Assembly (NCBI GenBank): GCA_023053545.1
Contig: JAKZAN010000006.1
Coordinates: forward strand, 6,081,001-6,145,000
DNA from: Lepidurus packardi
Taxonomy: Eukaryota > Arthropoda > Branchiopoda > Notostraca > Triopsidae
Length of the DNA: 64,000 bases
Reading direction: 5' to 3'
Positions 1-11,800 of the stretch are shown here, in pieces. Under the pieces are notes generated by a model. The model was not told the origin of the DNA and ran no database searches. It saw nothing but the letters and a program-made list of their open reading frames with translations. The translations under genes and the position numbers were made by a program. The first letter of the stretch is position 1; each line of letters starts with the position of its first letter.

Positions 1-1165
1 GAAATACCTGGACCATGCGCGTACCAAACGTACATTATCCAGTTAGGCTTGCTTTGTTTATAATAGGAAAATGTAGTTCGTGCGCGTTCTCTGGTTTTCT
101 GTCTGTGCTTTGCCTGCTTTCTGTTCCTATTTTCGGTATTCGCCTGCTCGGCCTATCTGTGCCATACCAAGTATTGATCGCCCGGCGAACTCGACCTTAT
201 CCGAGATGGCTGTCTCCCACGCGCGCAACTTGCTTGTACTCTTCTCTTGTTTGAGCTCTTCTTTACAAGGTTGCGAGAGCTTGTGAAGTAGAATCGGTTT
301 TAGAACGAATAAAAATCTCGAATATAAAGAACGAAACGAACTCAAGAGGCACTAGAAAACAATACTGTATGCAACATCAATGTTTAGAAGTCTGGGTTTG
401 TTAGGATGGCGCGTGTCATGAAACCATGTGTGATAAACTTACTCATCCACGAAAAATAATAATAATTTAAATTCTAATGTATACAGTGCAAAAGCTATAG
501 GATTTAAATTTATTGCTAGCCTTTTTTACAATGTTACTATGTTAAAATATGAAACGAACCGCCAACACAAACCTTCGACTTCAACGTTCAAGTTTAATAA
601 GTTTCGGTAGAGTAAGAGGAGCAAATATAAACGTATTTACCTTGGATTGTCTTTTATATCAAAATAATCCCAAGGCAAAATATTCTCAAAATAGGGTAGC
701 TGGTTCGCCTTTATCGACTCAAAATAGGGTAATGTTTACTGGAACTGCTGCCTTCCATTCCCCTCACGTATAATTCGAACTTTGGGCCAATGTTTGCACA
801 CAAACACGAGCTCCTAGTTTCTACATGCCAAGACAATGAGAGTTACTGCACTTTAACTTCCATAATTGCAAGACATGGAAAGATTTTCAATGTCTTAAAT
901 ATAAACGAAACTCTTCAATACAGACGCCGACCAGACGCCATTTTGCGATATCGAGTTATCGTTTTTATACATTGATCGATACTATCGATGTTAAGCATGG
1001 AGGGAAACATGAAAGTAGCTACGAAAGGCTTGGTATTTGGCATTCATTTTAAGATCCGGGTTATACAATAATTGCAAGCTTAAAAAAAAGAAAATTAATA
1101 TATCAAAATATTATAAGGGATCATACAAGGTTGAGACCCTCACGCTTACATGAAACTCTTTGAAT
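1..1165. other. Intergenic, no gene recognised
   Basis: I see no convincing coding exon here. Short open frames have no family resemblance and no splice-consistent partners. The only structure noted is a short phrase (CTCAAAATAGGGTA) present twice, near 690 and 718, and a TATCGATG-like word near 983. This is the region downstream of the minus-strand gene ending at 1166. Confidence 0.5.
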
Positions 1166-2500
1166 TCACTGAAGCTCCGACGTATCCTCCCCGTCGAACT
1201 TCAGAAAAGGCTCACGGATGTTGTATACTTTTACTAAGTCCTACGGAATATACATGAGTTAAACCAAACGAAAACCGGGATGAATATATAGGTCGTACCT
1301 CCCACTCTTTTATGCCTATTGTCATAATAAACTGTGATTTCTCTCCATCATCGATTTGTTCATCCTTTTTGCCTTTATGCTTCTTAATCGGCTCAATATA
1401 AGGAAGTCCATCAGGTCCTATAGCGAGAAAGAAATGAGCTACTTAAGGTACTTGATCTCAAAAACTTACCCATATAAAGTTTAACTTTAAAGTCTTTGAC
1501 AAGAAATGCTACGTGAAACATGTTTTCTACAGTTTGAGAGAATGAAGATGGATGTAAAATAACGTCGAAGTATGACATGGGTTTCTTTCCGTTAGCATTG
1601 AATAAGCTTTCCAGATCTCGATTTATACGTTCCACAATAGTTTCACCTCCGGTTCTTTTATCAATTCCTTTTGTCAACTAGTTCGAAATGAAAAGGTCAA
1701 AAACTACTATAGTACTATATACGTATTTTGAATTGGTTACCAGCACAGGTTGGGTCAACTCAGATGAATTTGGTCCTCTTCGCCTTGCTTGTCTCTGCTT
1801 CTGTTCAGTTCTAGGTCTTTCTCCAGGCTCGAAGGAGCCAAAAATAGGTCTGAAAGAGGGTACTTGCTTCCCCAAGAGCAAAACTAAATCTTTCTGTAGT
1901 CGTTGAAAGCCAGAGAGTGTTAGCCCATCATCTCGACCATCATACTCATTATAAAAATTGACCTAAATAATAGATATATCGCTTACTGTCCATACATGTT
2001 TTTTGTAATTGTATAGTTACGATGGTATCGTCCACATCGCCAGAACGGTAAGTCCAAAATCCCGAAGCTAACTGTTTTGACTGCTCCTTACAAGCATAGG
2101 AAACTATCGAGACTGTCTTGAAATCAATTAGCCCATTGCAGGTGTCTTGAACTGAAATAATATTCCCATTACATATTATACAATATGGAGCTTATGGTAA
2201 TAGGGAGAATTTACCGTTTTCGAACATTTTATCAATCTCTTTCAAACGGTCTGTCAGCCTGCAATCTTTGAGATCAAGCAAATCATCCTGATCGTCTAAA
2301 AATATAAGACTACGAGTTTTTAAAGATCACTACCATAATTTCTCTAGATTTGTATTACCCATTGTTCTATCAAGCATTTTATTAAGTTTATGTCGTAATT
2401 CATACTTGTTTGTCTTTGCACTTTTATTTATTTGTGAAAGACTGTTTCCCTTTTCTGTTTTTTCCACACTTACGTCGCGACCTTCCCCTAATCCCGCCAT
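1166..2500 (-). CDS. NSMCE4A: Non-SMC element 4 (kleisin of the SMC5/6 complex)
   Basis: Eight exons read on the minus strand: 2500-2474, 2404-2359, 2295-2215, 2151-2021, 1962-1741, 1677-1470, 1417-1299 and 1210-1166. They join in frame to 292 residues, with GT-AG introns of 52-88 bp. The family bridges the SMC5 and SMC6 heads in the nucleus and serves DNA repair and replication-fork stability. The N-terminal part (YELRHKLNKMLD near residues 10-21) fits the conserved Nse4 head. The C-terminal block with PMSYFDVILHPSSFSQTVEN, then FHVAFLVKDFKVKLYMG and DGLPYIEP, is the diagnostic Nse4 winged-helix region. The start is the first ATG in a short 9-codon exon, in good context. The last exon (PFLKFDGEDTSELQ) is the least certain; reading through its donor would give a different short tail. 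The gene appears intact. Confidence 0.93.
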
Positions 2501-5074
2501 TTCACCGAATTTTGATAACAGTAAACAAAGCTAGAGCAAGTCGCAAAGGCGAAGAACTCGTCCTTTTTAGACCTGGCTTACTTCAGCGCGTGCAGCGGCT
2601 AAAGTATTACCTAGCCTTGGTCCTCGTGGGATGTCTCCTCACCATGTGAATGCACACGCCAATTTATTAAAAAAAATGCGATCTTAGGATTCTCTCATAT
2701 AATATCTCTCAACTCAAAATTCTTGAAGCTTGAAATATAACAGCTGCTAATTATAGAACATCCAATGCCATTTTAAGTGTGCATGCAGACAAAAAAAGAT
2801 CACGTTCAAAATAGAAGATAATCAACGTCATCATGGTGCGAATTGGCTACTAGTGCTAACAGCTTTACTTGGGCCTGTTTGGCAATTAATCAGCGATTCA
2901 CAGTAGTTATTTCTGCTTAATCTCACTTCTACGCGCAAAGTTAAAAGGGTAGAAACGAGGTCTGAAACCTAGAGTACAAAGAGACAAGGTAATTCTCACT
3001 CATGACATATGTCTTCCGGTATTTTCTTCCGGGAACTTTCACTCACGCATGCGGTGATACCTGTTCTTCGCTTACCGCTAAAGAATTCGGTGGTATGTGC
3101 ATCCATCCCGTCACTTCAAAACCACTCGCTCAAAGGAGTCGTTTTCTTTTTTTAAGAGACAAATTACTTTTCATACATGTAACTGGAGAAAGCTTATCTT
3201 TTTAATCTTTCTGGTTTCGCTCAAAGAATGAGAAAAATGAGTCCTTGAGCTAAATTCTCAGGGTTGCGTTTGTTTGCTTATCGTATCATAGTCAAATTTC
3301 GTTGACACTTTTCTCACGCGTCTTTTAGTTCAACTCTCTTCCCATAATTGTATGAGGGCACCGTGACGCACTTTTCCTAAATTTACTAATGAGGTCTGAC
3401 CCGGTAAGTTTCGCCATGATAATTCCCTCTGATCCCTTTAAGAAAAAGATCCTTATATTTCAATTATTACGAACGCTATGGGATGAAACATCATAGCTCA
3501 AGGAGAAAGCAAGCGATGCAGTCTGGTTCGTTTTTACTACTTTCACAGGCGTGATCCCTTTTCTGTTCTCTGCACGAACCGGAAGATACGAAGCTGAAAA
3601 ATTACAGTGGGCCATTCCTGTGTAGTGAGAATACACAAATTGTCGTCTATTGTATTGTATAGTCTTAAAATCCTATTTCTTCGAAGTTTTCTCAAAAGTA
3701 TTCACCCGGATCCGAATGTTTAATTTCAAAAGTTACGGAAAGTATTGTATTGACGAAAAACTCTTTAAAACTGTAACGAGATTTTTAGTGACTTCACGTC
3801 GTAAATTGCCTTCAAAACACATAGATTTCCGTACGTGCCTTGTATTATATTACAGATTTATAAGTTAAACGTTTTGCCCGAACTTGCAAACGAAAACTGA
3901 TGGGTGTGCGTGCGTGACAAGTAAACTATATGACAAGCAAACCGGTTGCTCACCTTATTTATTGTGTGCATACGTAAACTATTGGCAGCCAGGGGCCACA
4001 TCGGAAATTGTACAAAGCATTGTGCTCACCGTGATGGTAAACAAAAGTGTCCTCATTTTTCTACATGAGATCCCGTTCGAGCCGTCCATTGTGAGGATCT
4101 CACAGTAAAGCATAGAGCGTAGGCATACGACTGTTCCGAAGCAGAGTTCTCCTCGCAACGGAAATCCGGGTTGGTATCCATCGCAAGTACCAAAACTTTC
4201 TCACTTGTCCAAGGTGTGAATCTCGGCATCACCACTGTGCCAATTTGACAAGGGAAGAGGAGGGAGATGATTTTAAATGCTGTACGTGCTTCGAGTGTTG
4301 TTTAGGTGGAAGTGACATACCTCATGTGCAACAAAGTGTGAAACGAGAATTGATATAAACAGTGTTAAACAGTTGAAAATACTGAACACTTCAAAACTAG
4401 TGGCTGGCGTGATGTGAAAATCTTGAACACAGAAAATTGATAACTTATCTGCGGTGCAAGAAGAAGACGCGTTTATGTATACAAGAAGTGTTTATTATCA
4501 TCCAGCATTCATTTAGCGGATCAAATGAAGTGCCAGGTATCAACAGAATGCTTTATTCTGGTATCTGCTTGAAACAATCTTATTTGGCTAACAAACTAGA
4601 CCATAAATTAGACCAAACCAGTTAACCTAATAGCCTACTATCAACGAATAAACTTTCCTGTGGCTTTGCTACCAAGCCCGTGTTCAGCTAACTTTCAATG
4701 CATACATTCATGCAAAACGTATACTCTACACGGATCTTTCACCTTATATTTCAAATCTTATCTCTTTTAATCTTCTGTCTTTGGATGCATGCTTTCGCTA
4801 TGCTCGGTTCTATTCGAGAAAGCGGTACAATAAACCACCATCAGAAAGAAAGGAGCCGAAACTCCCCCGACTGATTTCTTTCCTTCTTCGAGTTTTTCGA
4901 AGTGGCCTACATTTGCGCTCTTGAAGGTAGCCGAAGTTTCACCTTTCATCAGCATGGCCAACGACTGAGTCTTACATTACAAATCGACCTTCTAACCTAC
5001 ACGCTTCCCACCCTTGCACCGTCCCTTTTTATGTTTCCCGTGGTTGGAGTTATTAAAGTCATCTATACACGTTA
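2501..5074. other. Divergent intergenic region, no gene recognised
   Basis: This lies between NSMCE4A (leftward) and the Spatzle-like gene (rightward). No open frame here resembles a known family or carries a splice-consistent structure. It may contain an upstream exon of the Spatzle-like gene, because that gene's first exon contains a strong acceptor-like sequence at 5113, but I could not identify such an exon with confidence. Confidence 0.45.
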
Positions 5075-6580
5075 ATGTTCGCCCTTACCATATATTCTGG
5101 TTTCTACTTGCAGCCTGTTCTCTTCGTGTGTTGCTTCGTCATCATCCTTCCTTTTACTCGGACCCAAAACCCGAAGGCCAACGCAGGCACCCGATTTCGA
5201 TTGCCCAATGTACTTTTCGGGGCCCCTTTTTCTTTATCTAACTTCTTCCAAACGCAGCCTCACCCTACAGGACCAAGAGAAAATACCGCATCTCTGCCAC
5301 GACGGCCATTTCATAAAGCTCCACCTATAGCACCACCGTTACTTGATAATGCCAATCGACATTTAGCCTTGCCACTCGGCACCAATTTAGGCCGACAATC
5401 AACGCAAAGCTACGCACCTTACTATGTACAGTCCCAACCGCCAGGAGAAAGGACCATCCGCGCTCCAAATGTGAACAACAATAATTTCTACCCGTTCCGT
5501 CACCAGCAATCTTTGGAAACCCCACGACCTCAGGCATTCCGACAAAATCAGCAACAACCTAGTTTCCCCAACTCGCAGCTTCCCTTTTCGCCTACCCAGC
5601 CTATCCTGTTGCCACCTTCCTATAAGCAAGGTCCGCCATCGTCTAACAACGTAAACCTTAATCCGAGCTTCAATTCTCCTATCGTACAAAGCGGTTTCTT
5701 TCCTACCGCTCAAGTTAGCGCTCCATTAGAGAACAACCCGGCCCCTCGACATCAATCGAATCTTAACTTTGGACCTCCACAAGCACAGTTGAATGGTTTG
5801 TCTGGTCAACGTATCCCAACCAGGGATTCCGATAACGCTGCTTTTTATGGAACTGATGCCCTGATTGAAAATGGTCTGACCGGCACGAGGTTAACTGGGG
5901 CTCCTAATGTCACGGCGGCTTCTGTTATCGAAAACGTGTTCGTGACTTTAGACCAAGCTAAGAAACTTACCCTCGATTGTGGAGGGAGCAACGATTTAGG
6001 CTACTGCGCCATGACCGAGAAATACCCCAAGTAAAAGTTGTCAACACGGAATATTTAAAACAATAATATCAAAAGCTGCTGTGCTTATTTTTTTTATAGA
6101 TCTACTGTTCAAGAACTAGCTGAGCGATGCCGGGATAAGATACGGCAAATGTATGTGGAAGTACCAGAAGATTTTGAAAGTCTGGGAGAAGGAGGCCCCA
6201 CAGTTGTTTACACAAATTTTTCGCGGTTTAGTAAAGATGTAAAACCTTGGTCATGGGCGACCTACACTAAAGAATCAGCTTGCGATTCGGAACTTCGCTA
6301 CATTCGGCCAGCGTTAGCGCAAGACCGAAATGGCCACTGGATGGTCGTAGTTCAAACGGATGAATTCGTACAGCGTGTGGCTATAGATGTATGCCGCAAT
6401 CCAGACGGAGTCTGCAAAGTGTATACGGATTGCGGGCGGAAATCTAGATGTGTTCAGCGACATAGCTTCCATACTATGATTGCCATGGATCAAGATAATC
6501 CTCTTGAATGCCCTGTAATGAAAGTTTTCAAGTTCCCGACAAGTTGTAACTGTCATGTTGAAACTAAAAAAATTGCTTAA
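5075..6580 (+). CDS. Spatzle-family secreted cystine-knot protein
   Basis: Two exons, 5075-6030 and 6100-6580, join in frame to 478 residues. The 69-bp intron has a T-rich acceptor. Spatzle proteins are secreted proproteins whose C-terminal cystine knot, once released by proteolysis, binds Toll-type receptors in development and immunity. A hydrophobic stretch at about residues 14-29 serves as signal peptide. A long Pro/Gln/Asn-rich prodomain follows, with no family fold visible. The knot lies at about residues 380-472, opening with ACDSELRYIRP and ending FKFPTSCNCHV; it has eight cysteines. The family is clear, but I do not assign a paralogue number. The start is uncertain: TTTCTACTTGCAG ending at 5113 is a good acceptor, in phase 0, so the first 13 residues could be intronic and the true Met could lie upstream. 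No convincing dibasic furin site is visible just before the knot. Confidence 0.9.
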
Positions 6581-7040
6581 GAGCGTTTGCTTGCTATACT
6601 TATACCTGACCCGTCTTCCACATCATTATCATTTCAGCAAATACACGTAAGCAAGGTGTGATAAACCTTAACAACGCTTTACCATTAAAAACCCTTCGGA
6701 CTGAAAAACACGTACCGGTGGTAAGCAAGCCATTTAGAGTTTGTGATTTGTCGTATTTTTGTACTCTTATTTCGTTACCTTTTTTGCACACACAATGTTA
6801 AAATATATTTTTTACTAAATGTACACCAATCTTGATTTGATTTTTTACGAATACGTATAAGGCTACCTGATATTTAAATTGTCTCGTGGTTCCGAAACAA
6901 GTTCCTTCTGGCGGATGCTTATTCTCTTTGAGCAGCTTGATTGGAACGATAATGAATTCTTTCCAGCAGATTCGTTCGCATAAAATATGAAGAGACACAT
7001 TCTCAAACACTGTGATCTGCATTACTGTCGCGATAGTTTG
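6581..7040. other. Spatzle 3' flank, no gene recognised
   Basis: Downstream of the Spatzle stop. An ATTAAA near 6685 is the only poly(A)-signal-like word noted. No other feature is supported before the repeat cluster begins near 7044. Confidence 0.4.
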
Positions 7041-7043
7041 TTG

Positions 7044-7296
7044 AGTTTAGAACGTTCGGTTCAACGATTTTGTGCACGGGTACACACTGAGTGCTGCACA
7101 GGTGTCGCACTGGTTAAGCACTGGTTTGGCACTAGTGCAATACTGGGTTGCGCTGAGTGCTGAACTGGTGAGGAATGTACATGTACTTTAGATCACATTG
7201 TTTCAGAATATTGTTGTTCTCGTTTCTTTCAAATCGGACTTCAAACGAATCTGCTAGAAGCAAAACAAAAATCGTTCGAATCGAATGTTCTAAACT
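7044..7296. mobile_element. Small non-coding inverted-repeat element (MITE-like)
   Basis: The left end (7044-7071, beginning AGTTTAGAACGTTCGGTTC) is the reverse complement of the right end (7267-7296, ending CGAATGTTCTAAACT), with about two mismatches and one gap over 28 bp. The interior has no coding potential but contains degenerate short phrases (GCACTGGTT, GAGTGCTG) near 7090-7165. About 250 bp with terminal inverted repeats suggests a non-autonomous DNA transposon. I could not find a clean target duplication; outer bases read TTGA on the left and TTAA on the right. Confidence 0.55.
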
Positions 7297-7408
7297 TAAA
7301 AAGTACATTGACAGTTATTGTTACGGATCAAAATAACGCCCTTAACAAGTAACTTCAGTTAAAAGGTGATACTATCGAGTCAACTAGCTTAGTGGAAAGA
7401 TGATGTAT

Positions 7409-7513
7409 TGATGCTCGTTGTGGACTGTATTGATGTTCGTTGTGGACTGTATTGATGTTCGTTTGGACTGTATTGATGTTCGTTGTGGACTGTATTGATG
7501 TTCGTTTTGGACT
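7409..7513. repeat. 22-bp minisatellite
   Basis: About five tandem copies of a unit close to GATGTTCGTTGTGGACTGTA plus two bases. Copies differ by single substitutions or by loss of one to three bases. No gene overlaps it. It sits between two copies of the same element end (7267-7296 and 7785-7850). Confidence 0.85.
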
Positions 7514-7784
7514 TTCGGACTGTCTTAGACATGGGGTATATATAGTCGAAAAGTTCAGTTGTATAGTTAACGTCAGAAGTGATGATTCTCTGAAAGGTCA
7601 GATAATGTCTTAGTCTCATGGTTATCGATGACAAGAAGGAATGCAAAGGTCAAGTCACAGTGTAGGTCTCGTCAATTAACCGTATACTGAGTCATGGGTC
7701 AAGGTTCATACAAAAGTCTTCTGTCCTTCCGGGCAATCCGGAACAGTTGTGTAGATCATACTGTTTTAGGGTGTTGGTTTATGT

Positions 7785-7850
7785 TTAATTCATATCGGAC
7801 GTCAAACAAATATACTAGAAGCAAACAAAAATCGTTCGAATCGAACGTTA
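7785..7850. repeat. Second copy of the element end found at 7228-7291
   Basis: The sequence from ATCGGACGTCAAACAAATAT through CGTTCGAATCGAACGTT matches 7228-7291 in the same orientation at roughly 85-90 percent by eye. It corresponds to the right end of the 7044-7296 element. I did not find a matching left end nearby, so this looks like a truncated copy or a segment duplication. Confidence 0.7.
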
Positions 7851-7929
7851 AAACTTTTTGAGATAAATAATATTTTACATGTGCCTTTTGTCCTTGTTTC
7901 ATTTATCCACGTGAAAACTTGATCTACAA

Positions 7930-8106
7930 CAGTGTTTCTCAAAGTGTGCGCCGCGGTAGGCTTGTCGCGAAAAAAAGGGGTGCCGAGAAAGATTCCTATA
8001 ATTTCATAGATGCAAAAATTATATAGGCCTATGTTCTAAGGGGCGCCGTACGAGCTGGGGATACGTTCCGAGGGGCTCCGCGAGCGAAAAAGTTCGAGAA
8101 CCCCTG
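7930..8106. mobile_element. hAT-type MITE with 8-bp target site duplication
   Basis: The element starts CAGTGTTTCTCAAAGTGTG and ends AAGTTCGAGAACCCCTG. The two ends are imperfect inverted repeats of the CAGGGGTTCTCAAACTT type known from hAT elements. The 8-bp word ATCTACAA lies directly on both sides (7922-7929 and 8107-8114), a perfect target site duplication of the length hAT elements make. At 177 bp with no open frame, it is a non-autonomous copy. The intact duplication suggests a fairly recent insertion. Confidence 0.92.
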
Positions 8107-8114
8107 ATCTACAA

Positions 8115-8871
8115 GTTAGTTCATCTTCATTGTTAAAACTGGAAATAAGCGTAAGAGCAGAGAAATTGGTTTATCGTTGATTTGTATTCTATGATGTCAC
8201 CATTAAGTTAACGAAGCAATAAAAATAAAATAAAAAAAAGTACAACGAAAGCGGCCACAGGCCTTACGACGAGGTATAAATTACTCCTTCACAACTTTGA
8301 TTCAGAAACGGTTGAGCACAAGACCAGGTTTCGTTTCTTATACATAGAAGCCCACTCTGCTAATAATTCTAAACGGTAAACAAATTTTCCGTTTCTTCCT
8401 GGACGAGTTTCTAAAAGGTTGCACTTGTTTACAATAGTAAGAAAATCTTGGGACAGTCGATTTTAAAACAAAATGTGCAAAAGAGCTAGAGAACAGCAAC
8501 TTCTCAATAATAATATTAAATAAAACAGGGAGCTGATACGACTTCGCGGAAAAGAGCATATCCGCAAAATACCCCACTCCCCTGACCATCATTTTTGTAT
8601 ATACAGCACGCGGATGGTTGCACTAGAGGAAGAAAATCTGGATTTGGTATAGAAGTGTCCACCGAACTATCTTCTAAAAAAAAAACTAATTAAAAAAATC
8701 TGAAAGTTCTCGAACGAAATGGTCGGCCAGTGGAGCGTTGAGGGGAGGGGCTATGATGGCAATCAGCAATCCATAATAGGTTCTATGGAATGTTGTCGTA
8801 CGTCGTAATAAATTAAGAAACAGTCACTGGTCAAAAGTCTTCGTTTTTTTTCTCGTCTCTGTCTATGTCCT
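8115..8871. other. Intergenic / 3' flank of YGAP gene
   Basis: No coding exon recognised. The stretch includes an A-rich run near 8220-8240. The 3' untranslated region of the minus-strand gene ending at 8872 should lie here, but I saw no clear poly(A) signal on that strand. Confidence 0.4.
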
Positions 8872-11800
8872 TTATGCAGAAGCAGCATCTGAACTTGCTG
8901 CTTCTTGTACTTCAGCGGCTACGGGTTCAAACTCTATGCTATCACTGGGACTTGCTTCCGCTGGTGAAACGTCATTAGATTTGCCGCCTCGCTGGTAAGT
9001 GGGAGCTGGTGCAGTGCCTGGTTGTTGCTGAGGTTGGGCAGGATAGGCTTGGGCTGGAGCGGCGGCAGCATTGATTGGTAGCCAATCAGCTTCGGGCCTG
9101 GCAGCTTGTGCTGAAGCTTCGTAATTGGCGTTGGCTGGGGCAGCTTGCACTACAATGTATGCAATAAGTACACGATTTAAATTTAAGTATTGCAAGATAA
9201 CTTACCGGCAGGGGCGGCATCACTGTAAGCACCGTTCTGGTCATAACCGTTCGGGCCACTAGTGAAAGCAGCACTCACGGGCGATCCGTGAGATTGATGT
9301 TGCTGGTCATAACCGTCTTGGTACTGGGGCTGGTAGCCTTGATCGCCTTCGTAGCCCTCGTCATGCCCAGATTGGTGCCCAGATTGGCCGGATTCTTGGT
9401 AGCCTTGCTGGGAATCTTGGGGTTGTTGGTAAGCAGCACCACTAGCAAGCTCACCGTCAAAAGCAGGTCCTGAATAGTAAGCGGGGGTTTGCTGTGGGTT
9501 GTAAACAGGGGCAGGAGCAGCAGGTTGGCCTTCATAACCGACATTGGAGTAACCTTGAGCTTGACCTTGCTCGCCTTCATATCCGCCAGCGGAGTAAGAA
9601 GGTGTAGCAGCCTGGGCTTGAAAGCCTCCGCTGGGGTTGGAAGGACCAGCAGACTGAAATTCATATCCGCCATTAGAGTAAGGGGTGATTTGGGAATCGT
9701 AGCCAACTTGACTTGGGTAGGCGGGTTGTGCCTCGTAACCGCTGCCAGCTCCTCCGGAGTACGCAGGCTGGGCATCATATCCACCGCTGGAATACGAGCT
9801 AACAGGAGCAGGAGCAGAGTAAGCTGGAGCTGGGCTGTATTCGGGTGCTTGGTAAACGTGCACTGGAGGACGAACACCTTGGTAGATGATGATTGGTGGT
9901 TTGTGATAAGCTTCAGGTGCTGGTACGTAGGTAGGAGCCTTGGATTTGAAGGAGACGGAAGGAGCACCATATGAGCCTTTGGGTGCCTTGGGTGCTTTGG
10001 GTGCTTTGGGGGCCTTTGCTTTGGATTTGCTGGGAGCGCCATAACCGCTGGAAGGTGCACCATATCCGGTGGAAGGGGCACCATATCCGGTGGAAGGGGC
10101 ACCATATCCAGTAGAGGGTGCGCCATATCCAGTAGAAGGTGCGCCATATCCAGTAGAAGGTGCGCCGTATCCGGTAGAGGGTGCGCCATAGGACGCAGAG
10201 GGAGCGCCGTAAGAGTTACCTTTGCCTTTAGATTTAGGGGCAGCATAACCGTCACCACCCTTGCCCTTGGACTTGGGAGCAGAATAGCCACCGTCACCTC
10301 CTTTACCTTTGCCCTTGGACTTCTCCGGAGCTCCATAAGATTGCTGGGGCACAACGTAGACTGGGGGCTGTTGGTAAACATGGACAGGGGGATGTCCAGC
10401 GTAAATGATGTGGGGGGCAGGAGCTTCATAAGAATTGCCTTTGCCTTTAGATTTCTCTGCTTTAGGGGCTTTAGGGGCTTTGGGTGCGGGATAGCCCGTA
10501 GCTTTAGGGGCTTTAGGAGCCTTAGGTGCTTTAGGAGCAGCGTAGCCGTTGGACTTGGGCAACTTAGGCAACTTCAATTTGGGCAACTTGGGCAAGCCGT
10601 ATTCAGACGTAGGGGCCTTGGATTTGCTGGGAGCACCGTACGAACCCTTAGGGGCTTTGGGTGCTTTTGGGGCCTTGGATTTTTCGGGGGCGCCATATCC
10701 ACCCTTGGGTTTCTTGCTAGGGGCACCATACCCGGAGCTTGGAGCACCGTATCCGGAGCTAGGGACGGCGTATCCAGAGCTGGGGTAAGCTGGGGCGTAA
10801 TAGGGCTCAGGCTGGTTTACATAGACGGGTGCGGGAGCAGCAGGAGCGTGTACGTAAACAGGAGCGGGTTGTTCGTAGCCACTATCGTAACCGCTACCAC
10901 CGCTGCTATATCCAGAAGAGGCCGGGGCTATGAATTTTAAACAAACAAGAAATAGAAACTAGTCGATTTTGACTAAGAGTATTTTGGGCTTACCGGAATC
11001 GTAAGCTTGGACAGAAGGAGCAGCATTGTATGCAGTCACTTGGCCGGCTCCATTGTAAGTACCAGAATCGTAAGCAGGAGCGGCAAGGGCATGTTGGTAT
11101 GCACTCACTTGGCCGGCTCCACTGTAAGTTCCAGAATCGTAAGCAGGAGGGGCAGGGGCAGGCGGATATCCAGACGATGCACCAGCAGAATAATCAGAGC
11201 CGCCAGTAGAATAAGAAGGGGGAGCACCTAAATCAATTACAAAATGCATGATTTTCTTCCCAGCCAATGAGTAATAGGATTGCTGTGCTTACCAGTATCG
11301 TAAGCAGGAGCAGGAGGGCTATACGGGGCAGGTTGAGGAGCGTAACCAGCAGAAGCACCAGAATCATAGCCGGAGGCAGCATGACCAGCGCCAGCACCGG
11401 TGTCGTAACCAGTAGCGGCACCACCGGAATAGGCTCCAGCATTATCGTATTCGGAAGAAACGGGAGCAGCGGGCGCATAAGCAGCACCTGCACCTGTAAA
11501 CGTTTTTGACGTTAATGGAATAGTTTCTACAGTTCACGTTCTTTCTTACCAGCATCGTAGGTTGGGGCTTGACCGCTGTAGGCAGCACCAGTATCATATC
11601 CACCAGATGGGGCACTGTAGCTTGGGACAGGGGCAGAGTACGAAGATGATCCATAAGATTGTGCAGGGGGATGAACAACGTGCACGGGGGGATGACTGTC
11701 TGATTGGTAGATGAGTACCGGCAAGTCGTGATGGGGCAATGGTACGTATTTCACGGGAGGAGCTGCTTTGCCCTTACCGCTATCGTAACCACCACCATAG

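Noticed and set aside
1220-1298. Read-through of the last NSMCE4A donor giving a different C-terminus
   Set aside because: The read-through peptide has no family resemblance. Splicing to 1210 gives an acidic tail directly after the conserved KEWE, as seen in Nse4 proteins.
10030-10213. CRISPR-like regular repeats
   Set aside because: The units are directly tandem, have no spacers, and encode YGAP heptads inside an exon of a eukaryotic gene.
9275-10940. Long open frames in other registers and on the plus strand across the YGAP gene
   Set aside because: They are by-products of the 21-bp and other in-frame repeats. Only the minus-strand frame with a signal peptide, consistent phase-1 splice junctions and YGAP motifs is credible.
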